This document shows, one piece after another, positions 1-5,181 of a DNA stretch of 5,181 nt (position 1 is its first letter; each line of letters opens with the position of its first letter). Where the stretch lies: NCBI GenBank assembly GCA_021836665.1, contig JAKBHQ010000005.1, forward strand, positions 1 through 5,181. Reading direction: 5' to 3'. The stretch is from Thermoplasmata archaeon. GTDB lineage: Bacteria > Actinomycetota > Acidimicrobiia > Acidimicrobiales > Acidimicrobiaceae. The position numbers and the translations under genes are program-made. The notes beneath the pieces were generated by a model. It saw only the letters and a list, made by a program, of their open reading frames with translations. It was not told the origin of the DNA and ran no database searches.

Positions 1-645
1 CTGCTTGAAGATGCGAGACGTCAAGTTGACGTGGACCTTGCGATGAAGGCGACGGACTTGCAAGGTCAGATCGAGTCCCTTTTGGACGAGAAGTCGAGGA
101 TAGAAGGCCAGCTCGCATCGGTAGCTACTGAGATCGTCGAGGCGAGGCGGTCCGCCGCACAGCGCCTCAGGCAGACCGCCGACGAACTAGATTCTCAAAG
201 CGGCCAGGCGGGCAATTTTGGAGCCCAGTCGGTCGATAAAGACCTTGGCGCTGCGGATTCATCCGATATGTTATGGGGTGGAACCCAAAGCGAGGATTCC
301 GCCGTCACCGTGGCGGTACAGGAGAATTATTCCCCACCATTTGGCACGCTGGATGCCTTTGGGAGCCGGGAGAGTGGTGACTTTGATCCAGAGGCTCAAG
401 ACGATTTAGAGCTGCCGAGCTACGTTTCCCACGAGAGTCCGTCGTTCGACTTCTCCGAAGGATTTCAAGCCGTCGAAGAGGAGTCTCCGATTCCCAGTTT
501 TGAGATCGACGCTAGTTCTTTGGATGAAGAGAGCGAGGACGACAAAGATCTCTTCCTCGATTTTGGTCGGTCAAAGTTTCAGCTTTTAGAGGACGACTCG
601 GAGTACTCTAATCCGAAGATTTTCGATGATGAGCCAGAGAAGTGA
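1..645 (+). CDS. C-terminal part of a probable DivIVA-type coiled-coil cell-division/polar-growth protein (5' end outside window)
   Basis: The frame is open from base 1 to the TGA at 643-645, giving 214 visible residues. The GTG at 31 is probably internal, since coding sequence continues upstream of it and no ribosome binding site precedes it. The first 65 or so residues are rich in Leu, Glu, Arg and Ala with heptad-like spacing (for example QIESLLDEKSRIEGQL), as in a coiled coil. The remaining roughly 145 residues are Ser/Asp/Glu-rich, poor in Lys/Arg and lack Cys, so probably disordered; they contain loosely repeated Ser-Phe-Asp/Glu patches (SPSFDF, PSFEID). DivIVA/Wag31 proteins bind curved membrane at poles and septa and organise wall growth. 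The identity rests on the coiled coil plus the position beside ileS, a dksA-like gene and lspA, where actinobacterial divIVA sits. The lipid-binding N-terminal domain is not visible, so another coiled-coil protein remains possible. Confidence 0.6.
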   Translation: MLEDARRQVDVDLAMKATDLQGQIESLLDEKSRIEGQLASVATEIVEARRSAAQRLRQTADELDSQSGQAGNFGAQSVDKDLGAADSSDMLWGGTQSEDSAVTVAVQENYSPPFGTLDAFGSRESGDFDPEAQDDLELPSYVSHESPSFDFSEGFQAVEEESPIPSFEIDASSLDEESEDDKDLFLDFGRSKFQLLEDDSEYSNPKIFDDEPEK

Positions 646-678
646 AACGGTAACCCGTTTACCCCGAAGACACTTCGG
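645..678 (+). other. two small hairpins after the stop codon of the divIVA-like gene
   Basis: AAACGG (645-650) can pair with CCGTTT (655-660), and CCGAAG (664-669) can pair with CTTCGG (673-678) across a 3-base loop. Neither is followed by a T run, so neither looks like a terminator alone. They may stabilise the 3' end of the mRNA upstream of the real terminator, or be chance. Confidence 0.3.
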
Positions 679-702
679 TCGGCTAGTAATATCAAGTTCT
701 AA

Positions 703-741
703 AACAGTCGGGGCCATAAATGGTCCCGACTGTTGCTTTTT
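703..741. terminator. probable bidirectional intrinsic terminator between convergent genes
   Basis: AACAGTCGGGGCC (703-715) pairs with GGTCCCGACTGTT (722-734) around the 6-base loop ATAAAT: a 13-bp stem with one G-T/G-U mismatch position. On the plus strand it is followed by GC and then five T (737-741), which ends transcription of the divIVA-like gene. On the minus strand the stem comes directly after the ileS stop codon and ends in a run of four T, two of them inside the stem, so it can serve ileS too. The T run at 741 overlaps the last base of the ileS stop codon. Confidence 0.85.
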
Positions 742-3700
742 CAATTCCGACTGATCATCAACGCAATCGAGGCTGTCGAGACCGCAAAGTTGTCGTTGAA
801 TTCGTAGTCTCCCTTTGGATCGGCGTTTAAGACTACCTCGGTAGCGAGAACCTGGGCTGATATGGTGGCCAAGTGAGCCTTGATGGCGTCGAGTACCGAA
901 GTGTCAGTAGGATCAGTGACCTCAAGGTGAACCCGAATCCGGTCGGATACCTCGAAGTTCGCATCCTTCCTAGCTCGCTGGATCTCTCTTACCAGGTCGC
1001 GAGCGAGCCCTTCAGCCTCCAACTCGGCATCGGTCTCGATGTCTAGGGATACTACGCCGGCTTTGGAAGGGAGTACCCTCGTCCTCTCCGGGTCGTTCGC
1101 TTTGGTCTGGATCTCGAATTCACCATCTAGTAGATCGATTCCGCCCACGGTGACCGACGAATCATCATGGATAACGAAGTTTCCAGACTTTGCGGCCCTG
1201 ATCACCTTTTGGGTCAAGTCGGCCAAGCGGGGGCCAATTTTTGACGGGATGACCGATACCACCTGAGTGGAGAGCATCCCTGGATCTTTGACTAATTCCA
1301 CCTCTTTGACGTTGAGTTCGTCGGAAATCAGTTCGATGTAGGGTCGAAGGGACTCGGAGTTCGCCGATGCGATGGTAACTTTGCGCAGAGGTAGACGTGA
1401 CCGGAGACCGTTGGCCTTTCTGATCGAATGGACCAGTGAACAGACCTCTTTGACTAGGTCCATGTCGAATACCAGCTTTGTATCGCTCACCGCCGACTGT
1501 GGATTTGGCCAGTCGGTGAGGTGTACACTACGACCACCGGTGAGGGACTGATAGACCTCTTCCGACATCATCGGCAGCAGTGGTGCGCAGAGTTGAGTGA
1601 GGGTCACTAGCACCGTGTGGAGGGTGTCGTAGGCGTCGCCTTTGTCCCTGGCGGCCTCCCCCTCTTCATCCTTATTCCTCCAAAAACGCTCCCTGGAACG
1701 TCGGATGTACCAGTTGTTCAATGCGTCAAGGAAAGACTCGACCAAGGCGGTGGCCGCGGAGAGGTCGAAATCGTCCATTGCCTTCGTTACCTCTTCTATG
1801 AGGAGGGAAGTTTTTGATAGGATGTAGCGATCCAGGAGACCCTTCTGGTCCCAGCGAATTTCACCGCTGATACCATCGATCTCCGCATATAGGCAGAGGA
1901 AGTGGAAGGCATTCCAAATTGGATTGATGATCCTCCTGGTCACATCGACCATCGCAGCGCGCTCCAGTATCATCTCTTGGCCGCGAAGTACCGACGATGA
2001 CAATAAAAACCAGCGCATGGCGTCTGCACCGATCTCTTCAAAGATTGCCCAGGGGTCTGGATAGTTCTGAAGCCGCTTCGAAAGTTTTCGTCCGTCAGAG
2101 CCGAGTAACACTCCGTGGGCCATGCAGTGCTCAAAAGGTGGTTTGCCGAAGATTGCCACCGAAAGAACGTGCAGGGTATAGAACCACCCCCTGGTCTGTC
2201 CGATGTATTCAACAATGAAGTCTGCGGGAAAGTGGTCCTCAAAGGGTGCTTTGTTTTCAAACGGATAGTGCAACTGGGCGTATGGCATCGACCCGGATTC
2301 AAACCAGCAGTCCATGATGTCACTCACTCGGCGCATCATTGACTTTCCGGTTGGGTCGTCTGGGTTGGGCCGAATGATCTCGTCGATCGCCGGTCGATGC
2401 AGGTCATCCGGTTTGACCCCGAAGTCCGCTTCGATCTCGGCTAGTGAGCCGTATACGTCGATCCTTGGGTAGTTGGGATCGTCCGATTTCCAAACGGGGA
2501 TAGGCGTTCCCCAGAAGCGATTCCTGGTAATCGACCAGTCCCTGGCGCCTTCGAGCCACTTGCCAAACGCCCCGTCTTTTACGTGGCCGGGAACCCAGTC
2601 GATCTCCTGGTTCTTCTCCAAGAGGCGATCCTTTAGGGCAGTCACCTTGATAAACCATGAACTTACCGCTTTGTAGATCAGTGGTGTATCGGTCCTCCAG
2701 CAGTGTGGGTAGGAGTGGTCGTATGACTCTTGCCTGAATAGAACTCCCTTTTCCTTTAGCTTTTCTATCAAATAGGCGTTAGCCTCAAAGACCTGCATCC
2801 CAGCTATGTCGCCCATCTCTGCGGTATAGCGGGCTCGGTCGTCGACCGGGCAGACGAGCGGAATTCCAGCCGCTTCGCAGGCAATCTGATCCTCTTCGCC
2901 GAAACCTGGTGCCATCTGAACGGCGCCGGTTCCTTCGTCGATTGCCACGAATTCCGCTGCGATTACCCTAAAGGCACCCGGGATCTCCTTGAAATAGTCG
3001 AAGATCGGCTTGAAGCGTCGCCCAACCAGATCGGCCCCTTTAAAGCGAGCGACTTCGGTACCTCCTTCGAGTTCCGTCTGGTAGTGCTCCCTTCGGGACT
3101 CGGCGATTATGTAAGTTTTCGAAGCTAATTCGATGGCGAGATAATCGATCTCAGCCCCCACCGCGAGGGCGAGGTTGGAGGGAAGAGTCCACGGAGTAGT
3201 AGTCCAGGCGAGCACCCTGGGTGACCCGGCGATCTCCTTTATCGGACAGTTAGGGTCACTGAGCAGCTCGAACTCGACGGTTACCGCCGGGTCGATCCTA
3301 CTGCGATAGGAGTTATCCTGCCTCGTTTCGAAGTTAGAGAGCGGAGTTTCGCACTCCCAGCAGTAGGGTAGGACCCTGTAGCCTTCATAAGCGAGACCCT
3401 TTTTATAGAGTTCTTTAAACGCCCAGATAACGGACTCCATGAACGTGATGTCCATCGTCTTGTAGTCGTCGTAGAAGTCGACCCATCTGGCCTGTCTCGT
3501 TACGTACCTGTGCCATTCGTCGGTCGTTCTGTAAACTAGGGAGCGGCAGTGATCGTTGAATTTTCCAATTCCTAAAGCTTCGACCTCTTGACGTCCGCTA
3601 ACCCCCAGTTCCTTTTCTGAGGCCATCTCCGCAGGGAGTCCGTGACAGTCCCATCCGAATCGACGTTCGACCCTTCTCCCCCGCATGGTCTGATACCTCG

Positions 3701-3953
3701 GTATTGCGTCCTTTACGAAGCCGGTGAGGAGGTGGCCATAATGAGGTAATCCGTTTGCAAACGGGGGTCCGTCGTAGAAGACAAATTCGTTGCTTCCTGC
3801 GGGATTCTTTTCTACCGAGGCTTCGAAGGTTTTGTCCCGCTCCCAAAAGTCCAGGATCTTCTTTTCGATAGCTGGCAGATCCAGTTGGCCCTGAATATGC
3901 GGGTAGAAATGGGTATTTTTATTATCGGCTGAGTCAATTCGACGCTTGGTCAT
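741..3953 (-). CDS. ileS: isoleucyl-tRNA synthetase, type 2 (eukaryote-like)
   Basis: A cytoplasmic class Ia synthetase that joins isoleucine to tRNA-Ile using ATP. The 1070-residue product has HIGH as HYGH (71-74), KMSKS as KLSKR (623-627), the WSITRNRFWGTPIPVW block (473-488), and a CP1 editing domain with TTTPWTLPSN (251-260) and GTGAVQMAPGFGEED (341-355). The anticodon-binding helical region is about 705-855 and includes NNWYIRRSRERFW. A C-terminal domain of about 900-1065 resembles the extension of type 2 enzymes (DUF5915, from memory), and no C-terminal Cys4 zinc finger of the type 1 enzyme is seen. The length fits type 2. ATG at 3951-3953 is the only sensible start: an in-frame TGA lies ten codons upstream and the next Met is residue 90. 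The Shine-Dalgarno match is poor (GGA only). Residue 346 is Gln where the editing motif usually has His. The gene is transcribed against its neighbours. Confidence 0.98.
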   Translation of the reverse strand: MTKRRIDSADNKNTHFYPHIQGQLDLPAIEKKILDFWERDKTFEASVEKNPAGSNEFVFYDGPPFANGLPHYGHLLTGFVKDAIPRYQTMRGRRVERRFGWDCHGLPAEMASEKELGVSGRQEVEALGIGKFNDHCRSLVYRTTDEWHRYVTRQARWVDFYDDYKTMDITFMESVIWAFKELYKKGLAYEGYRVLPYCWECETPLSNFETRQDNSYRSRIDPAVTVEFELLSDPNCPIKEIAGSPRVLAWTTTPWTLPSNLALAVGAEIDYLAIELASKTYIIAESRREHYQTELEGGTEVARFKGADLVGRRFKPIFDYFKEIPGAFRVIAAEFVAIDEGTGAVQMAPGFGEEDQIACEAAGIPLVCPVDDRARYTAEMGDIAGMQVFEANAYLIEKLKEKGVLFRQESYDHSYPHCWRTDTPLIYKAVSSWFIKVTALKDRLLEKNQEIDWVPGHVKDGAFGKWLEGARDWSITRNRFWGTPIPVWKSDDPNYPRIDVYGSLAEIEADFGVKPDDLHRPAIDEIIRPNPDDPTGKSMMRRVSDIMDCWFESGSMPYAQLHYPFENKAPFEDHFPADFIVEYIGQTRGWFYTLHVLSVAIFGKPPFEHCMAHGVLLGSDGRKLSKRLQNYPDPWAIFEEIGADAMRWFLLSSSVLRGQEMILERAAMVDVTRRIINPIWNAFHFLCLYAEIDGISGEIRWDQKGLLDRYILSKTSLLIEEVTKAMDDFDLSAATALVESFLDALNNWYIRRSRERFWRNKDEEGEAARDKGDAYDTLHTVLVTLTQLCAPLLPMMSEEVYQSLTGGRSVHLTDWPNPQSAVSDTKLVFDMDLVKEVCSLVHSIRKANGLRSRLPLRKVTIASANSESLRPYIELISDELNVKEVELVKDPGMLSTQVVSVIPSKIGPRLADLTQKVIRAAKSGNFVIHDDSSVTVGGIDLLDGEFEIQTKANDPERTRVLPSKAGVVSLDIETDAELEAEGLARDLVREIQRARKDANFEVSDRIRVHLEVTDPTDTSVLDAIKAHLATISAQVLATEVVLNADPKGDYEFNDNFAVSTASIALMISRN

Positions 3954-3988
3954 TCGTCCAGGATAGTCTGCGGTTGTCGATCGTCATT

Positions 3989-4013
3989 GTGCTGGCATAA
4001 CTTCATGCTGCAC
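3989..4013 (-). other. imperfect inverted repeat (hairpin) in the ileS leader
   Basis: On the ileS strand GTGC-A-GCATG pairs with TATGC-CA-GCAC around a 4-base AAGT loop, giving 4+5 base pairs with a small 1x2 internal loop and one G-U pair. It lies 36-60 bases before the ileS ATG, so it would be in the 5' leader if transcription starts near the TATACC at 4036-4041. No T run follows, so it is not an attenuator terminator. It could be a translation-control hairpin, a protein site or chance. Confidence 0.35.
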
Positions 4014-4039
4014 GGGGTTTAGATAAGTCGATTAAGGTA

Positions 4040-4053
4040 TAGCACGCGTTCTA
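4040..4053. promoter_or_regulatory. near-perfect 14-bp palindrome, operator candidate
   Basis: TAGCACGCGTTCTA is a palindrome with 6 of 7 pairs matching, centred on ACGCGT (4044-4049). It overlaps the upstream edge of the leftward -10 candidate TATACC (4036-4041), where a dimeric repressor site would be placed to control ileS. No regulator family is recognised from the sequence. Confidence 0.3.
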
Positions 4054-4123
4054 GCTGTGGCCATATATTCTGGTGTGCTGGTTCGGACGCCTAAGTCACT
4101 AATTTTGTGGCTACTGTGGCCAT
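4051..4123 (+). repeat. spaced direct repeat CTA(G)CTGTGGCCAT
   Basis: CTAGCTGTGGCCAT at 4051-4064 recurs as CTACTGTGGCCAT at 4111-4123, identical except for one missing G; the exact core CTGTGGCCAT is at 4055 and 4114, 59 bases apart. In the right half, TGTGG also occurs at 4106, 4115 and 4126, close to one helical turn apart. The pattern suggests repeated binding sites or a small duplication upstream of the dksA-like gene. Confidence 0.45.
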
Positions 4124-4164
4124 CATGTGGTGACGCATACAACAGAGGGGACCTCAGGTAGAAG

Positions 4165-4653
4165 TTGGAAAAGAGCACCAAGAACAAGACCCAACCTAGC
4201 GGGAATGGGTCGAGTGACAGCGCCGAAGTCGTTCTTCCATCGCTGGCCGAATTGACCGACGAGGAACTCGAGGCTCTAAGCGATGAGGAGTTTTTAGCCG
4301 GACAGGGCGAGCTACTGCTAGCGGAGAAGAACTTGCTCCTTGAACAGGCGGCGAGTCTCAAGCTGGAGGCGGAGCGTCTCGCCCAAGAGGCAGAGCCGGG
4401 AGAGGTTCAGTTTGACGAGGAGTCCGGTGAAGGTGGAACCACTACGGTTGACCGGGAGCGCAATTTAGCCCTGGCCGCGCAGGCCCGAGCGGGAGTCGAC
4501 GAGATCGACGAGGCGCTTAGGCGAATGGCCGGAGGACATTACGGGGTGTGCGCTAACTGCCACACACCTATTCCGAGGGCAAGACTCAGGGCCCTTCCCT
4601 ATGCTCGTCTCTGCGTAAAGTGCAAGGCGGGCGGTCTTTCCGCACTTCGTTAG
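4165..4653 (+). CDS. TraR/DksA-family C4 zinc-finger protein
   Basis: The product has 162 residues. DksA/TraR proteins bind in the secondary channel of RNA polymerase and alter initiation, often with ppGpp; that role is inferred here from family. Residues 45-76 are Leu/Glu/Ala-rich and helical. They are followed by the QFDEESGEG...DRERNLAL segment (82-103), which I recognise as typical of actinobacterial members, a second helix (104-122) and a zinc finger with Cys129-x2-Cys132 and Cys150-x2-Cys153. The Asp-x-x-Asp-x-Ala coiled-coil tip of E. coli DksA is not evident, so function may differ. The acidic N-terminus (TDEELEALSDEEF) precedes the helices. The start is TTG at 4165: an in-frame TAG sits at 4159-4161, and AGG at 4156-4158 gives a modest ribosome site 6 bases before. 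It leads a likely operon with lspA. The rare start and weak site suggest modest translation. Confidence 0.88.
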   Translation: MEKSTKNKTQPSGNGSSDSAEVVLPSLAELTDEELEALSDEEFLAGQGELLLAEKNLLLEQAASLKLEAERLAQEAEPGEVQFDEESGEGGTTTVDRERNLALAAQARAGVDEIDEALRRMAGGHYGVCANCHTPIPRARLRALPYARLCVKCKAGGLSALR

Positions 4654-4654
4654 T

Positions 4655-4660
4655 GAGGGG
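4655..4660 (+). promoter_or_regulatory. ribosome binding site that decides the lspA start
   Basis: GAGGGG, followed by GAGG, lies just after the dksA-like stop codon and 4 bases before GTG 4665. The two other in-frame GTG codons (4620 and 4653) have no purine-rich site before them. Confidence 0.55.
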
Positions 4661-4664
4661 GAGG

Positions 4665-5129
4665 GTGTCGCAGGGAAAGCTCTTTGGGCTTAAGCGTTGG
4701 CTGCTAGTCGGTTCGGTTACCGCAGCAGTAGTCGCAGTGGATCAACTCTCCAAGAGCTGGGCACAGTCGCACCTGGCATCCCACAGCATCTCAATCTTTG
4801 GGCCAGTCAAGCTGAGGCTCGAATATAACACCGGCTTCGCCTTCTCGCTTGGTCGGGGGCATCCCTATATAATTGCTATGTTCGTTCTACTCGCCCTGGC
4901 TGTGCTCGCATACGCGACCTTTAAAGTTGCAAAGACGACGATGCTAATTGGGATAGCGCTCCTGGCGGGTGGGGCTTTGGGCAACTTTGTCGACCGGATA
5001 TTTAGGAATAACGGTGGCGGAGTAATCGACTTCATCTATTTAAGGTTCTGGCCTACCTTCAACATCGCGGACGCCGCTGTAGTACTCGGCGTAGTGGTAA
5101 TTGCTTTTGGGCTCAGGCATAAGCCATAG
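4665..5129 (+). CDS. lspA: lipoprotein signal peptidase (signal peptidase II)
   Basis: A membrane aspartic protease that removes the signal peptide from prolipoproteins once the lipobox Cys carries diacylglycerol. From GTG 4665 the product has 154 residues, usual for the family. Conserved boxes are all present: VDQLSK (Asp26), EYNTGFAF (Asn55), GGALGNFVDRI (Asn107, Asp110, Arg111), VIDF (Asp122) and FNIAD (Asn133, Asp136); Asp122 and Asp136 are the expected catalytic pair. Four hydrophobic helices lie at about 9-27, 67-85, 92-107 and 134-150. Starts at 4620 (169 residues, overlapping the upstream gene by 34 bases) or 4653 (158 residues, sharing one base with its stop codon) are possible but lack a ribosome site and only add a basic N-terminal extension. 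It is probably co-transcribed with the dksA-like gene and the gene at 5140. Confidence 0.96.
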   Translation: MSQGKLFGLKRWLLVGSVTAAVVAVDQLSKSWAQSHLASHSISIFGPVKLRLEYNTGFAFSLGRGHPYIIAMFVLLALAVLAYATFKVAKTTMLIGIALLAGGALGNFVDRIFRNNGGGVIDFIYLRFWPTFNIADAAVVLGVVVIAFGLRHKP

Positions 5130-5139
5130 GGGCATTTCA

Positions 5140-5181
5140 GTGGGTAGTTATCCGAGTTTCGTCGTTCCACATTCTTTAGAG
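5140..5181 (+). CDS. start of a probable RluD/RluA-family pseudouridine synthase (3' end outside window)
   Basis: A GTG at 5140 opens a frame running to the window edge (MGSYPSFVVPHSLE, 14 residues). AGGGG at 5128-5132, overlapping the lspA stop codon, is a good ribosome site 7 bases upstream, and the gap to lspA is 10 bases. The Phe-Val-Val-Pro...Leu-Glu pattern fits the N-terminal S4-like entry of RluD-type enzymes, which modify uridines in 23S rRNA, and rluD commonly follows lspA in actinobacteria. The product name rests mostly on that gene order; the visible protein is too short to prove it. Confidence 0.55.
   Translation, partial: MGSYPSFVVPHSLE

Larger units (their letters stand above)
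3954..4164. promoter_or_regulatory. divergent intergenic region between ileS and the dksA-like gene
   Basis: This gap must hold the promoters for ileS (leftward) and for the dksA-like operon (rightward). Possible -10 hexamers are TATACC or the overlapping TACCTT on the minus strand (around 4033-4041) and TATATT on the plus strand (4064-4069). None has a convincing -35 at 16-18 bases, so the promoters are not resolved. The region holds a hairpin, a palindrome and a direct repeat listed separately. I looked for the T-box antisequestrator core (TGGNACC-like) on the ileS strand and did not find it. No ORF or tRNA is supported here. Confidence 0.55.

Noticed and set aside
218..409. Plus-strand ORF of 63 codons inside the divIVA-like gene
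   Set aside because: Out-of-frame shadow of the acidic-tail coding sequence with no ribosome site or domain.
1970..2658. Shadow ORFs of 73-117 codons on both strands inside ileS
   Set aside because: They lie wholly within the ileS coding frame, have low-likelihood compositions and match no family I know.
3598..3846. Minus-strand ORF of 82 codons near the ileS start
   Set aside because: Same strand as ileS but another frame, overlapping the HIGH-motif region; Arg-rich composition typical of an off-frame reading.
3954..4164. T-box riboswitch controlling ileS
   Set aside because: The conserved TGGNACC-type core and a clear Stem I with an isoleucine specifier are not seen on the minus strand; a covariance search could still overturn this.
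4032..4361. Minus-strand ORF of 109 codons across the ileS/dksA-like gap
   Set aside because: It is Ser-rich and antisense to the 5' part of the dksA-like gene, with no recognisable domain; it would also fill the divergent promoter region.
1..5181. Mobile element, CRISPR array, tRNA or phage gene
   Set aside because: No transposase or integrase motifs, terminal inverted repeats, regularly spaced repeats or tRNA-like cloverleaf were found; the genes are all core housekeeping.

Overview
The window carries a conserved actinobacterial block of cell-division and envelope housekeeping genes: the tail of a probable divIVA-type gene, ileS, a TraR/DksA-type zinc-finger gene, lspA, and the first codons of a probable rluD-type pseudouridine synthase. 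As I recall it, this is the neighbourhood found downstream of ftsZ-sepF-yggT in Streptomyces and relatives (divIVA, ileS, dksA-like, lspA, rluD). Base composition is only moderate in G+C, and A/T-ending codons are common, unlike high-GC Streptomyces or Mycobacterium. Together with the strongly actinobacterial protein signatures, this suggests a lower-GC actinobacterial lineage, possibly Acidimicrobiia. That placement is inference.

Layout. Bases 1-645 (+) hold the C-terminal part of a coiled-coil protein with a long acidic tail, open at the left edge. Bases 646-740 are a short convergent intergenic gap with a strong, probably bidirectional, terminator hairpin. Bases 741-3953 (-) encode a complete 1070-residue type 2 (eukaryote-like) isoleucyl-tRNA synthetase. 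Bases 3954-4164 are a divergent intergenic region of about 210 bases with an imperfect hairpin, a near-perfect 14-bp palindrome and a spaced direct repeat, but no recognisable T-box. Bases 4165-4653 (+) encode the TraR/DksA-type protein from a TTG start. lspA follows within about 12 bases, and a third gene starts at 5140 and runs off the right edge. These three look like one operon.

The genes link cell-pole and division growth (DivIVA), translation (IleRS), probable transcriptional control of RNA polymerase (DksA-like), lipoprotein maturation (LspA) and rRNA modification (RluD-like). I see no mobile element, CRISPR array, tRNA or rRNA, and no clearly new biological system. The points most worth a second look are the reversed orientation of ileS inside the block, a Gln in place of the usual His in the IleRS editing motif, and the organised repeats between ileS and the dksA-like gene.
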